Part shown: one piece after another, positions 36,013 to 44,087 of the stretch
Layout of the letters: each line of letters starts with the position of its first letter
Numbering within the stretch: the stretch's first letter is position 1
Assembly: GCF_965138225.1 (NCBI RefSeq)
Contig: NZ_CBCSAX010000008.1
Strand: one strand, 5' to 3'
From: Helicobacter_D ganmani
GTDB lineage: Bacteria; Campylobacterota; Campylobacteria; Campylobacterales; Helicobacteraceae
Length of the DNA stretch: 64,000 nucleotides
Program-made: the position numbers and the translations under genes
The notes under the pieces: model-generated
What the model was told of the DNA's origin: nothing
The model's database searches: none
What the model saw: the letters and a program-made list of their open reading frames with translations, nothing else

Positions 36013-36807
36013 TTATTCTGCTTCTACACTCTTGGCGAAATCTTCTTCGCTCATTGCTTCCTCAATCACCTCTTGTTTTTCCTCCTCACTTGCTGGCTCT
36101 GCTACTTCTTGTGTCGGTGCTTCACCACCAGCAATTGCACGCCCTTCTGTAATAGCCTCTGCCATTTCTTTACAGAATAGCTGAATAGAACGAATTGCAT
36201 CATCATTACCCGGGATTGGATAATCCACCATATCGGGGTCGCAGTTTGTATCTAGTGGCGCAACGACAGGAATCCCTAATCTTCTTGCTTCTGCGACTGC
36301 AATTTTTTCTTTTGCCGCGTCAATCACAAAAATCATATCAGGAGCTTTTTTAAGATGTCTCACACCGCCCAAATAACGCGCTAATTTCTCTTTTTTGCGC
36401 TGAATCATCAGTTTTTCTTTTTTCGTTAGCAAGTCAATTTGCCCGCTAGCTTCCATTTCTTCAATAATTTCAAGCTTACGGATAGACTTTTTAATGGTAG
36501 AGAAGTTTGTAAGCATTCCACCTAGCCAACGATAATTCACATAAGGAGCATTGATGCTATCCGCATATTGTTTGAGTGTTTCGCTTGCTTGTTTTTTCGT
36601 CCCAACAAACATTACCACTTTGCCCTCCGCTGCCGCGTCGCGCACAATATTGTAAGTGTAGCGAAAATAACGCAAAGTTTTTTGCAAATCAATAATATGA
36701 ATATTTTTGCGCACACCAAAAATGTATTTTTTCATCTTTGGATTCCAACGTCTTGTTTGGTGTCCAAAATGCACACCACATTCTAAAAGGTCTTTCATTG
36801 TTACCAT
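36013..36807 (-). CDS. rpsB: 30S ribosomal protein S2
   Basis: 264 residues, usual S2 length. Seen: MKDLLECGVHFGHQTRRWNPKMK, FVGTKKQASE, YVNYRWLGGMLTNFSTI, VIDAAKEKIAVAEARRLGIPVVA. The acidic C-terminal tail (about 235-264) is rich in Glu. Ribosome site AGGAGA. First gene of the operon; the 170-base upstream region is AT-rich with TAAAAT-type -10 candidates but none is decisive. Confidence 0.97.
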   Translation of the reverse strand: MVTMKDLLECGVHFGHQTRRWNPKMKKYIFGVRKNIHIIDLQKTLRYFRYTYNIVRDAAAEGKVVMFVGTKKQASETLKQYADSINAPYVNYRWLGGMLTNFSTIKKSIRKLEIIEEMEASGQIDLLTKKEKLMIQRKKEKLARYLGGVRHLKKAPDMIFVIDAAKEKIAVAEARRLGIPVVAPLDTNCDPDMVDYPIPGNDDAIRSIQLFCKEMAEAITEGRAIAGGEAPTQEVAEPASEEEKQEVIEEAMSEEDFAKSVEAE

Positions 36808-36979
36808 AGTGTTCTCCTATTTGTTGTTTTGGTTTTCCCTCCACGCTCCTTCAACGCTATCAAGCGCAACCTAAACTTAGGATTAGCGTGTGTGAAATTT
36901 GATAAATAAAAGGTTAGCATTTTATTAAAATTTTCTTTAATTTTAGCTTTTATTAAAGTTATTGCTTTCCTAAACTATC

Positions 36980-37852
36980 TTAAAATTCTTTGCTTTCTAT
37001 TAATATTTGCTCTTTCATTGCTTGAGCAATCTCTTCATATCCTTTCAATGCGTTTTCATCACACAAAACCCATTCATTAAGTCCCTCTAAACTCATCATA
37101 TGTGCAATTTTTGGGTCATTTTTAAGGGCATTTTGTGATTTCATCATTTCTACAAAGCTTCTTTTTAAGTAAGAATCAAAACTTTTTAGGGTTGTAAAAT
37201 TACAATGACAATAAGCAGGGCTTGTGTAAAAATTCACCATTTGAGGATAATTTCCCTCTTGCATAACCCTCACCCAAGTAGTAGAGCCAATCGCTCCTGC
37301 ATCTAGTTCTCCACTTTTTATTTTATCCAGCACATCAAATTCACTTCGCCCTGTATCGCCGTGTTTGCCCACATCGCTATTAAAGCGATAGACTTTAAGT
37401 GTATCATCTGCACTTGATTGATGCAGAGAATCTAAAGGCATCTCTTTAAGTGTAAGTGAGGCTTGTTGCAAATAAAATAAAGGCATAATCGCCGCTTGAG
37501 CAGAATCTAAACTCCCTAAACCAAATTTTTTACCCTTCAAATCCTCTAAACCCTTCATTGTATCTCTTTTGGCTACAAATACACTTTTAAAGCCAATATC
37601 AGTATCGCGCATTAAAATTGCCTCTGCACCATTATTTGTGCAATGCCTAGAGCGGATAAAAGCCACATTTGTATTCCAAGCAATATCTATTTTTCCCTCT
37701 TTAAGCCACTGCACTTGCCGCTCATAGTTGCTAAATAACACATAATCTAGCCTTATATCTTTAAAATAATCATTAGCATATTCCCTAATCGTATCCCAAA
37801 TAGGGACAATTTGTGGCGCATACGCCACTGCACCTACTAAAATTGACTTCAT
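36980..37852 (-). CDS. PhnD-like periplasmic-binding-fold protein without signal peptide
   Basis: 290 residues, related to phosphate/phosphonate ABC-transporter binding proteins (PhnD): VGAVAYAPQIVPIWDTI, WNTNVAFIRSR, and LKGKKFGLGSLDSAQAAIMPL (about 105-125). It begins directly in the first strand with no Sec, Tat or lipoprotein signal, so it should be cytoplasmic. No permease or ATPase is adjacent. It starts 2 bases after the stop of the acyl-CoA-dehydrogenase-like gene, with AAGGAG. A soluble PBP-fold enzyme (compare MqnA, Thi5) or a carrier for the pathway of its two neighbours is plausible by inference. Confidence 0.8.
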   Translation of the reverse strand: MKSILVGAVAYAPQIVPIWDTIREYANDYFKDIRLDYVLFSNYERQVQWLKEGKIDIAWNTNVAFIRSRHCTNNGAEAILMRDTDIGFKSVFVAKRDTMKGLEDLKGKKFGLGSLDSAQAAIMPLFYLQQASLTLKEMPLDSLHQSSADDTLKVYRFNSDVGKHGDTGRSEFDVLDKIKSGELDAGAIGSTTWVRVMQEGNYPQMVNFYTSPAYCHCNFTTLKSFDSYLKRSFVEMMKSQNALKNDPKIAHMMSLEGLNEWVLCDENALKGYEEIAQAMKEQILIESKEF

Positions 37853-37854
37853 AT

Positions 37855-38988
37855 TTACTCCTTTGGTAAAAGTGCATCAGAGAGCCACACTTGTAAAATA
37901 TCAAGACTTGGCGCCATTACTTGTGAAGCGAACGCATCTCGCAAATATCGCTCTAGTGGCAAGAGCTTACTATAAGCTTTTCCTCCACCAAGTCGCATTG
38001 CAAGAGCACAAATGTCCATAACAAGCTGTGTGGCGTTAATCCTACACGCAAATATTTTGCACATTGCATCAGATTCTTTATTATCAAATGCCCTTGCAGC
38101 CTCTTTTGTCAGTGCAATTTGGCTTTGCGTTTTGGTATAGAGTTCTGCGATATGGATTCTCACTAACTCTTTATCTGCCAAAGAGGAGCCATCAGTATAT
38201 TTTCTACTCTTACAATGACTAAGTGCGCATTCATAAGCAGCCTTTCCCACACCGCTATACACCGCTCCAAGCCCCACGACAAAATACATTGCTACAACTC
38301 CAGCTTGCGCTTCACCCTCTCCGTCAATGCCAAGCAAATATTGTTTTGTATGAAGCTTCACATCATTATATTGCACAGGTTTTGAGACATTTCCGCGCAT
38401 ACCTAACCCATTCCACACGCCCTCTTCGTGATAAATACCCTCCACATTATTGGGTGTAATCCAATTATTTTTGCCGCCATTTACTTTGCAAGAATTTGTA
38501 TAGGTAAGATAATAGTTAGCTTGTTGTGCGGAAGTTACAAAGCTTTTCCGCCCTTTTAAGATTCTATACTCTCCCGCTTCTGTCTCTGTTATATCAGGCA
38601 AACCAAAGTGTGTCCCAGAGCCACTTTCACTATAAGCAAGAGCAAAAGAAATCTCCCCTTTTGCTATTTTTGGCAAAAATTCCTCTTTTTGCTCTTTTGT
38701 CCCAAAAGTCGCAATACAAGCCGTTGCAACATTATGCATCATATAGCAAAGTGCAGTAGAAGCGTCAAATTGCGCTAAAGTATAACACACCTGCGCGTGA
38801 TTAAGACAATTTCCACCGCTTCCGCCATACTCTTTAGGCACTAATAATCCCATAAACCCTTGCTTTTTGAGCTCATCATAGGCTTCTTTTGGGAATCTTG
38901 CTTCTTTGTCAATAGATTCTGTATGAGGGGCAACAAATACCTTACCAAACTCCGCTGCTTTTTGTTCTAAGTTTTCCAAACTTAACAT
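37855..38988 (-). CDS. Acyl-CoA-dehydrogenase-like flavoprotein, catalytic Glu missing
   Basis: 377 residues with full ACAD architecture: GLLVPKEYGGSGG (about 48-60), flavin-contacting FALAYSESGSGTHF (about 124-137), KGRKSFVTSAQQANYY, GLGMRGN, and ERYLRDA near the C-terminus. The segment that carries the catalytic base in medium-chain enzymes (YEGTSQI) reads MAPSLDI (residues 358-364), with Ala359 at the Glu position. That pattern is known in ACAD-fold monooxygenases and SfnB/DszC-type proteins. Lies between the diiron gene (9 bases upstream) and the PhnD-like gene, with AAGGAGAA before the ATG. Confidence 0.85.
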   Translation of the reverse strand: MLSLENLEQKAAEFGKVFVAPHTESIDKEARFPKEAYDELKKQGFMGLLVPKEYGGSGGNCLNHAQVCYTLAQFDASTALCYMMHNVATACIATFGTKEQKEEFLPKIAKGEISFALAYSESGSGTHFGLPDITETEAGEYRILKGRKSFVTSAQQANYYLTYTNSCKVNGGKNNWITPNNVEGIYHEEGVWNGLGMRGNVSKPVQYNDVKLHTKQYLLGIDGEGEAQAGVVAMYFVVGLGAVYSGVGKAAYECALSHCKSRKYTDGSSLADKELVRIHIAELYTKTQSQIALTKEAARAFDNKESDAMCKIFACRINATQLVMDICALAMRLGGGKAYSKLLPLERYLRDAFASQVMAPSLDILQVWLSDALLPKE

Positions 38989-38997
38989 ATTTTCTCC

Positions 38998-40143
38998 TTA
39001 CATAAAATTAGGTGTATGAGCCCTGCTTAAATCAAGGGCAAGTTCCTCATCAATGCCACATTCCACAAGCCGCTTTGTGCGATTTTTCTCCATTTTTTTC
39101 TTTAATTCCTGCACCTCCTCAAATCCATTTGAAATTAACACGCTATCCTCACCTCCTCCACGCAATAGAGCCATAGATTCTAAAAGCAGGGAGGATTCGC
39201 CACTTTGCGCATCTAAATAATTTTTACGCGCAAAAACGACTTCCTTTAAGGCAGCAATTTTGGCAGGATTTTGTGCTATTGCTTGTTTCACATTATTGAT
39301 TCCATAGGCAACGTGGCGACTTTCATCTTTTCTTGCTAAAGCAAGTAAATATGCACTCGCCTCATCTCCTAATGCCCTAAAGCTCTCCTCTAAGAATTTC
39401 AACAAATCAATAAAAGTCCCTTCCCCCATAATATGCAGCAAAAAGCTAGATTTGAAATAATCTTTCTCATTCCACAGGCTAAAAAGGCTTTGTTGCGTTG
39501 TAAGTGTGGAGTATTGCACACCAAGCCCTGTAATATTTGCCCTTTTGATAAAAGATTCTATATGTCGGCTCTCATCACCGATAATAGAGGAGAGTAAAAG
39601 CGGAATAGGCGTGAAAAAGGGTGAAATCTGCCCTAAAAATCGTGCGGGGATATACAGAGCTGAAAACTCATTTTCAGTTAAATAAGTCATAATCTGTGCG
39701 ATTGCAAATTGCAGGGCTGGGCTAAACTCTGGTATTTCTTGCCATTTTATATCTGTGGTGGCATTCCATTGCGACTTTTTAGAATCCTCATAAATTTGCA
39801 AAGCATTACTGCTCCAAATATTATTATTAGATTCTATACCAAAATGATAATTTGGACTTGCCAATTCCACTTGCACACCATTTGGTGCTAAACCTTGCAC
39901 CGATGGACTTATGTGAGAATGACAATCAAATTTTTGGAATCTTGTGGGGGATTTTTTGCACAAGATATACACAAAATTACCCTTAGAATCTGCATTTTGA
40001 CTTATTGCACACTTTTGGACAAACTCCTCACCTTTGAAAGCACACCACATAATAAGGTCATTTTCTAAATTATCTACATCACTTACAACTTCTATCAATG
40101 CGCCCATAAAAATGCAAGATTTCTGGGAATAGTTAGGATTCAT
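38998..40143 (-). CDS. AurF-like diiron oxygenase family protein
   Basis: 381 residues. The C-terminal two-thirds is a ferritin-like helical domain with two copies of the diiron motif E-x(28-37)-D-E-x-x-H: Glu159 with DESRH 190-194 (30 between), and Glu241 with DESRH 273-277 (31 between). That double motif is the hallmark of the AurF/CmlI N-oxygenase family. Residues 1-140 form an extra N-terminal domain, Cys-containing and beta-rich, not recognised. First gene of a three-gene cassette behind a palindrome. No ribosome site is clear; ATG at 40143 is the first in frame. Substrate unknown; oxygen-dependent oxidation of an amine is the family expectation. Confidence 0.8.
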   Translation of the reverse strand: MNPNYSQKSCIFMGALIEVVSDVDNLENDLIMWCAFKGEEFVQKCAISQNADSKGNFVYILCKKSPTRFQKFDCHSHISPSVQGLAPNGVQVELASPNYHFGIESNNNIWSSNALQIYEDSKKSQWNATTDIKWQEIPEFSPALQFAIAQIMTYLTENEFSALYIPARFLGQISPFFTPIPLLLSSIIGDESRHIESFIKRANITGLGVQYSTLTTQQSLFSLWNEKDYFKSSFLLHIMGEGTFIDLLKFLEESFRALGDEASAYLLALARKDESRHVAYGINNVKQAIAQNPAKIAALKEVVFARKNYLDAQSGESSLLLESMALLRGGGEDSVLISNGFEEVQELKKKMEKNRTKRLVECGIDEELALDLSRAHTPNFM

Positions 40144-40234
40144 AAATAAAACTTTAGTATTGAATTACAACAAGATTTAAGAAGATTTGCTGCCTCTCAC
40201 ACGGAAAGATTGACAATTAAGAAATATAATCATA

Positions 40235-40256
40235 TTTCACTTAAATTTAAATGAAA
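40235..40256. promoter_or_regulatory. 22-bp palindrome upstream of the diiron cassette
   Basis: A near-perfect inverted repeat with half-site TTTCA(C/T)TTAAA; ten of eleven base pairs match. It lies 92 bases before the diiron gene ATG. On the minus strand it is followed at once by TATGAT (40229-40234), a plausible -10, so a bound regulator would sit at the -35 region. It does not look like the Fur, NikR or HrcA sites known in the group. Confidence 0.5.
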
Positions 40257-40311
40257 CAAACCATAAGATTGTTCAATAATCAAGATTAAAATCAAATCTT
40301 TTACTAGAAAT

Positions 40312-40348
40312 GGATTACTTCGTCGTTTCACTCCTCGCAAGGACGCAA
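40312..40348. repeat. REP-like intergenic element
   Basis: GGATTACTTCGTCGTTTCAC followed by TCCTCGCAAGGACGCAA closely resembles the ATTGCTTCGTCG...CCTCGCAATGACG repeats scattered in intergenic DNA of many bacteria. It lies between the diiron cassette and the U32 gene; a second copy is at 48562. The rest of 40144-40382 holds the cassette promoter/operator and no gene. Confidence 0.5.
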
Positions 40349-40382
40349 AATCAAAGTGCCGATAGTGTCTAGCAGGCAAATT

Positions 40383-41723
40383 CTAAAGCCTTTGACGCAA
40401 AAAGCTAAAAGGCGGGAGCGCAAAAGGCAAGATAAAGGCATTTTCATTGCCACTATGGATAGATTCTAATTCCTTGCCATTAACTAATAGAATCTTAAAA
40501 AGACGCAGGTATTTTTTGCCATTCTTTTCAAAAATCTCTCCGATGTCATTTTTACCCAAACAAACAGAATCCAAATGCGCACTTACAATTTCCTTAGGTT
40601 CATTGGGGCGAATCGTATGCCGACAAAGCGCGCTCTTGCCCTCTTCGCTCACCTCTGCATTGACTTGATAGCTCCCCTCGCTAATTGCACTCCAATGATT
40701 CTGCGTATTAAGTCGCTCAAAAGGACGATGAATTAAATAACCCTCACTAAAACCGCGATTTTTTAAGGTTCCTAGCTCCTCTTTATAGCGCGATTCCACA
40801 AAGTCGCCTTGCGCATAATCCTCCAAAGCACGCCGATAAGCTAGTGTTGTAATGCCCGCATAATAACTTGACTTCGTGCGTCCCTCAATTTTAAGCGAAT
40901 CTATCACACCGCTTTCTAAAATCATCGGGATATGTGCGATTAAATTCAAATCTTTTGCGTTAAAAATATGCGTCCCCACGCCCTCTTCTTCCTCCAAGAG
41001 CATTGTGATTCCATTGTCAGGATTCCGCGCATAAATCTCCTTGCCACTAAATCGCACCAACTCATCGGTTTTTTCATTGCGCACATAATATTCATAATCA
41101 AACCGACAATCATTCGCGCAACTCCCACGATTTGGCACGCGACCATTTTGCAAAGCCGAGATTAGACAACGTCCCGAAAACGCAAAACACATAGAACCAT
41201 GCACAAAAATTTCTAATTCTAAATCAGGCAGGGCTTTTTTAATCTCTATTGCGTCTTTTAGGCTTAATTCTCTTGCTGCAATAATACGCTTCACACCCAA
41301 TTCATAAAACACTTCCGCGTCTAACACATTTAAAACATTCGCTTGCGTAGAAAGATGAATCGGAATCTCTGGCGCAATTTGATGAGACAATTTAACTACT
41401 CCGGGTGTTGCAACGATGAAGCCATCAGGCTTTAAAGAAGCCATTTTTTGAATATGTGATTCCAATAATTTTAATTGAGAATTAAAGGGAAATCCATTAA
41501 TTGTTACATAAATCTTTTTGCCTCGTGCGTGCGTGTATTCTACTCCCTCGCGGAAAGATTCAAAGTCAAATTCCTTTCCCGAACGATTCCGCAAGGAAAA
41601 ATGGCTCACGCCACCATAAACAGCATCTGCCCCATATTCCAAAGCAATTTTCAGTTTTTTAAGATTCCCAGCAGGAGAGAGAAGTTCTGGAATCTTTGGA
41701 GGTTTAAAAGTAGAATCTTGCAT
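40383..41723 (-). CDS. U32 family peptidase
   Basis: 446 residues, U32 (collagenase-like/PrtC) family, whose members act in tRNA or 23S rRNA hydroxylation or as peptidases. The family signature EIFVHGSMCFAFSGRCLIS and the following RGSCANDCRFDYEY carry the conserved cysteines (about residues 170-205). N-terminal TIM-barrel start PELLSPAGNLKKLKIALEYGADAVYGG. Adjacent to cheZ (3 bases), as in H. pylori where the two are neighbours. Which U32 activity applies is not decidable here. Confidence 0.9.
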   Translation of the reverse strand: MQDSTFKPPKIPELLSPAGNLKKLKIALEYGADAVYGGVSHFSLRNRSGKEFDFESFREGVEYTHARGKKIYVTINGFPFNSQLKLLESHIQKMASLKPDGFIVATPGVVKLSHQIAPEIPIHLSTQANVLNVLDAEVFYELGVKRIIAARELSLKDAIEIKKALPDLELEIFVHGSMCFAFSGRCLISALQNGRVPNRGSCANDCRFDYEYYVRNEKTDELVRFSGKEIYARNPDNGITMLLEEEEGVGTHIFNAKDLNLIAHIPMILESGVIDSLKIEGRTKSSYYAGITTLAYRRALEDYAQGDFVESRYKEELGTLKNRGFSEGYLIHRPFERLNTQNHWSAISEGSYQVNAEVSEEGKSALCRHTIRPNEPKEIVSAHLDSVCLGKNDIGEIFEKNGKKYLRLFKILLVNGKELESIHSGNENAFILPFALPPFSFLRQRL

Positions 41724-41726
41724 TCA

Positions 41727-42431
41727 TTACTTGCCAAAATTTGCAATCAAGGCTTCAATATCATTTTCATTGACAACATTTTCTGTTTTATCTCCTTGAA
41801 TATGCACTGCGGAGCTTACGCGTTTGCTATCGTCAATTTTACCCTCAAAGAGTGAGCTCATATATCTTGCAAGCGCACGCATAATGTTAATAACGCGTTC
41901 AATTTTTTGACGATGAATGTCTTGATACTGCATAGCTTCCATTGCTTCTAGTGAAATATTTGAGATTTCCTGCAAACAATCAGATACCTTTTGCACATCT
42001 GTTTTGACTTTGGTTACTGCTTCTAACTGCTCATTAAAGGTATGAAAATCCGGAAATTTGACATGAAGCTTTTGTAAAAGTTCCTCTTGAGAAGTGATAA
42101 ATTGTTGAATCTCACCAAATGCGTCCTCAATGTCTGCGTCTAAGTTATTAATTTTCTCTAGCTTATCAAACATCTCTGTAGCTTTGATTTCCGAATCTCG
42201 CGTTACATCATCTAATTGATGCACTACCTTATGCTCTGCTGTTGGTGGAGGTGGAGGCCAACTTACATCTTGCTCAATAGAAAAATCATCTGCTTTTGCT
42301 TCGCTTTTAATTGTTGGGTCTTCCAAAGTAGAATTTTCTAAAGATTCCTCTTGATTCTCTTGCTCTTGACTTCCTTGCGCAATATCGTCCATATCACTAC
42401 CCAATAGTGAATCCAATTCCTCTTGTGTCAT
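41727..42431 (-). CDS. cheZ: Chemotaxis phosphatase CheZ (Campylobacterota type)
   Basis: Dephosphorylates CheY. 234 residues: an acidic, disordered N-terminus (1-75, with a PPPPP run), a long helical hairpin (about 80-205), and a C-terminal CheY-binding peptide DIEALIANFGK. The catalytic helix has YQDIHRQKIERV with Asp171 and Gln175, the equivalents of the E. coli CheZ metal-contact Asp and catalytic Gln. The N-terminus MTQEELDSLLGSDMDD resembles the CheY-binding peptide of FliM in the same window. Confidence 0.88.
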   Translation of the reverse strand: MTQEELDSLLGSDMDDIAQGSQEQENQEESLENSTLEDPTIKSEAKADDFSIEQDVSWPPPPPTAEHKVVHQLDDVTRDSEIKATEMFDKLEKINNLDADIEDAFGEIQQFITSQEELLQKLHVKFPDFHTFNEQLEAVTKVKTDVQKVSDCLQEISNISLEAMEAMQYQDIHRQKIERVINIMRALARYMSSLFEGKIDDSKRVSSAVHIQGDKTENVVNENDIEALIANFGK

Positions 42432-42514
42432 TCTAAAACCTTGAAGTAAGTTAAAATATTGCTTGTAATTATACGATTAATTTTTATAATTTTGTTTAAA
42501 CGCAAGCAATTCCT

Positions 42515-44002
42515 TTAAAAAAGTGGCTTATCCATTTCCTTTGGAATCGCAATTTCCATAAGTTTTAAAATACTTGGCGCAATATTGTTTAATCCACCAT
42601 TTTGCACAGATTCTACTCCTTTTGCCATTACAAAGCACCACACATCACCAATCGTGTGGTTTGTCAAAGGTTCGCCCTTTTCATCTTTCATTTCTTCACA
42701 ATTTCCATGGTCGCTCGTAATAATTAATCCATAATCCTTTTCCTTTGCTTTTGAGCAGATTCTACCCAATTCATTATCTACCGCTTCTACTGCGGCAATC
42801 GCCGCTTCATAATTCCCTGTATGTCCTATCATATCGCCATTGGCAAAATTCACTACAACAAAATCATATCCCTCTTCCATTGCCATTAAAACGGCATCAC
42901 CTACTTCCTTGGCACTCATTTGAGGCTGTAAATCATAAGTCGCAACCTTTGGAGAGGGCACAAGCAGACGCGTTTCATTGGGATAAGGCTCTTCAATCCC
43001 TCCATTAAAAAAGAAAGTTACGTGGGCGTATTTTTCTGTTTCTGCAGTATGAAATTGTCGCAAATGATGATTGGAAATCACTTCGGCTAGAGTATTTTGG
43101 ACATTTTCTTTGGGAAAAAGAATCGGAAAGGAAAAAGATTTATCATAAGGAGTCATCGTAACAAGTGGAATCTCTACAAAACTTTTGCGCACAAATGCGT
43201 TAAAGCTTGCATTTCCTAGCGCATTGACAATTTCTCGCGCCCTATCACTACGAAAATTTACAAAAATCAAGCCATCGCTTGCTTGGATTTTATTTGGAGA
43301 ATCTTCTGTGAAATCCTTACAAAAACTTGCAGGCAAGATAAATTCGTCAAAAATACCCTCCTTAAATTGCGATTGCAAATATTCTTGTGGGGTAAGCGTC
43401 TGCGTATTTTCGCCTAGTGCGATAACATTATAAGCCTTTTCTACGCGCTCCCAACGATTGTCCCTATCCATTGCATAATAGCGTCCGCTAAGGCTTGCAA
43501 TCCGAATCCTTTTACCTTCAATTTGCGATTCTACCTCACGCACAAACTTTGGTGCGCTTTTGGGTGGCACATCACGTCCATCAGTAATCAAATGCAACAA
43601 CACTTCATATTGCGATTCTAAGCCTAACGCAAGAGCTAAAATATGCTGAATATGTGAATGCACACCACCATCACTTAACAATCCCACCAAATGCACACGT
43701 TTGCAATTTTTAAGACAATTTAGAGCAGGATTTTGCATTAAAGTATTTTCGTGGATTGCCTTGTTGATTTTGACTAAATCTTGATAGAGAATCCTCCCAC
43801 TACCCAAGCTCATATGCCCTACTTCAGAATTTCCCATTTGCCCCTCTGGCAAGCCAACAGACAATCCATAAGTGTGAATCATTCCAAAGGGAACTTCTTG
43901 AAACAATTTGTCATAAGTTGGCTTTTTTGCCGCAAAAAATGCGTTATATTCTTGCTTTTTACTATACCCGATTCCATCTGTGATAACCAAAACAGCTTTC
44001 AT
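42515..44002 (-). CDS. gpmI: 2,3-bisphosphoglycerate-independent phosphoglycerate mutase
   Basis: Glycolytic interconversion of 3- and 2-phosphoglycerate, manganese-dependent. 495 residues from the ATG at 44002 (MKAVLVITDGIG); the frame-start at 44017 lacks a ribosome site and adds five atypical residues. Active-site Ser in GNSEVGHMSLGSGR (about 57-70), ITDGRDVPPKSA, SLSGRYYAMDRDNRWER, and metal ligands in NFANGDMIGHTG and TSDHGNCEEM. Divergent from mraY. Confidence 0.95.
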   Translation of the reverse strand: MKAVLVITDGIGYSKKQEYNAFFAAKKPTYDKLFQEVPFGMIHTYGLSVGLPEGQMGNSEVGHMSLGSGRILYQDLVKINKAIHENTLMQNPALNCLKNCKRVHLVGLLSDGGVHSHIQHILALALGLESQYEVLLHLITDGRDVPPKSAPKFVREVESQIEGKRIRIASLSGRYYAMDRDNRWERVEKAYNVIALGENTQTLTPQEYLQSQFKEGIFDEFILPASFCKDFTEDSPNKIQASDGLIFVNFRSDRAREIVNALGNASFNAFVRKSFVEIPLVTMTPYDKSFSFPILFPKENVQNTLAEVISNHHLRQFHTAETEKYAHVTFFFNGGIEEPYPNETRLLVPSPKVATYDLQPQMSAKEVGDAVLMAMEEGYDFVVVNFANGDMIGHTGNYEAAIAAVEAVDNELGRICSKAKEKDYGLIITSDHGNCEEMKDEKGEPLTNHTIGDVWCFVMAKGVESVQNGGLNNIAPSILKLMEIAIPKEMDKPLF

Positions 44003-44087
44003 TATAGATTTTCCCAAATTTTAAAGTTATTTTAGGTAGAATCCTATCTAATTTTTCTTAAAATTTCATCTAGTTAAGTTTGGGCTT

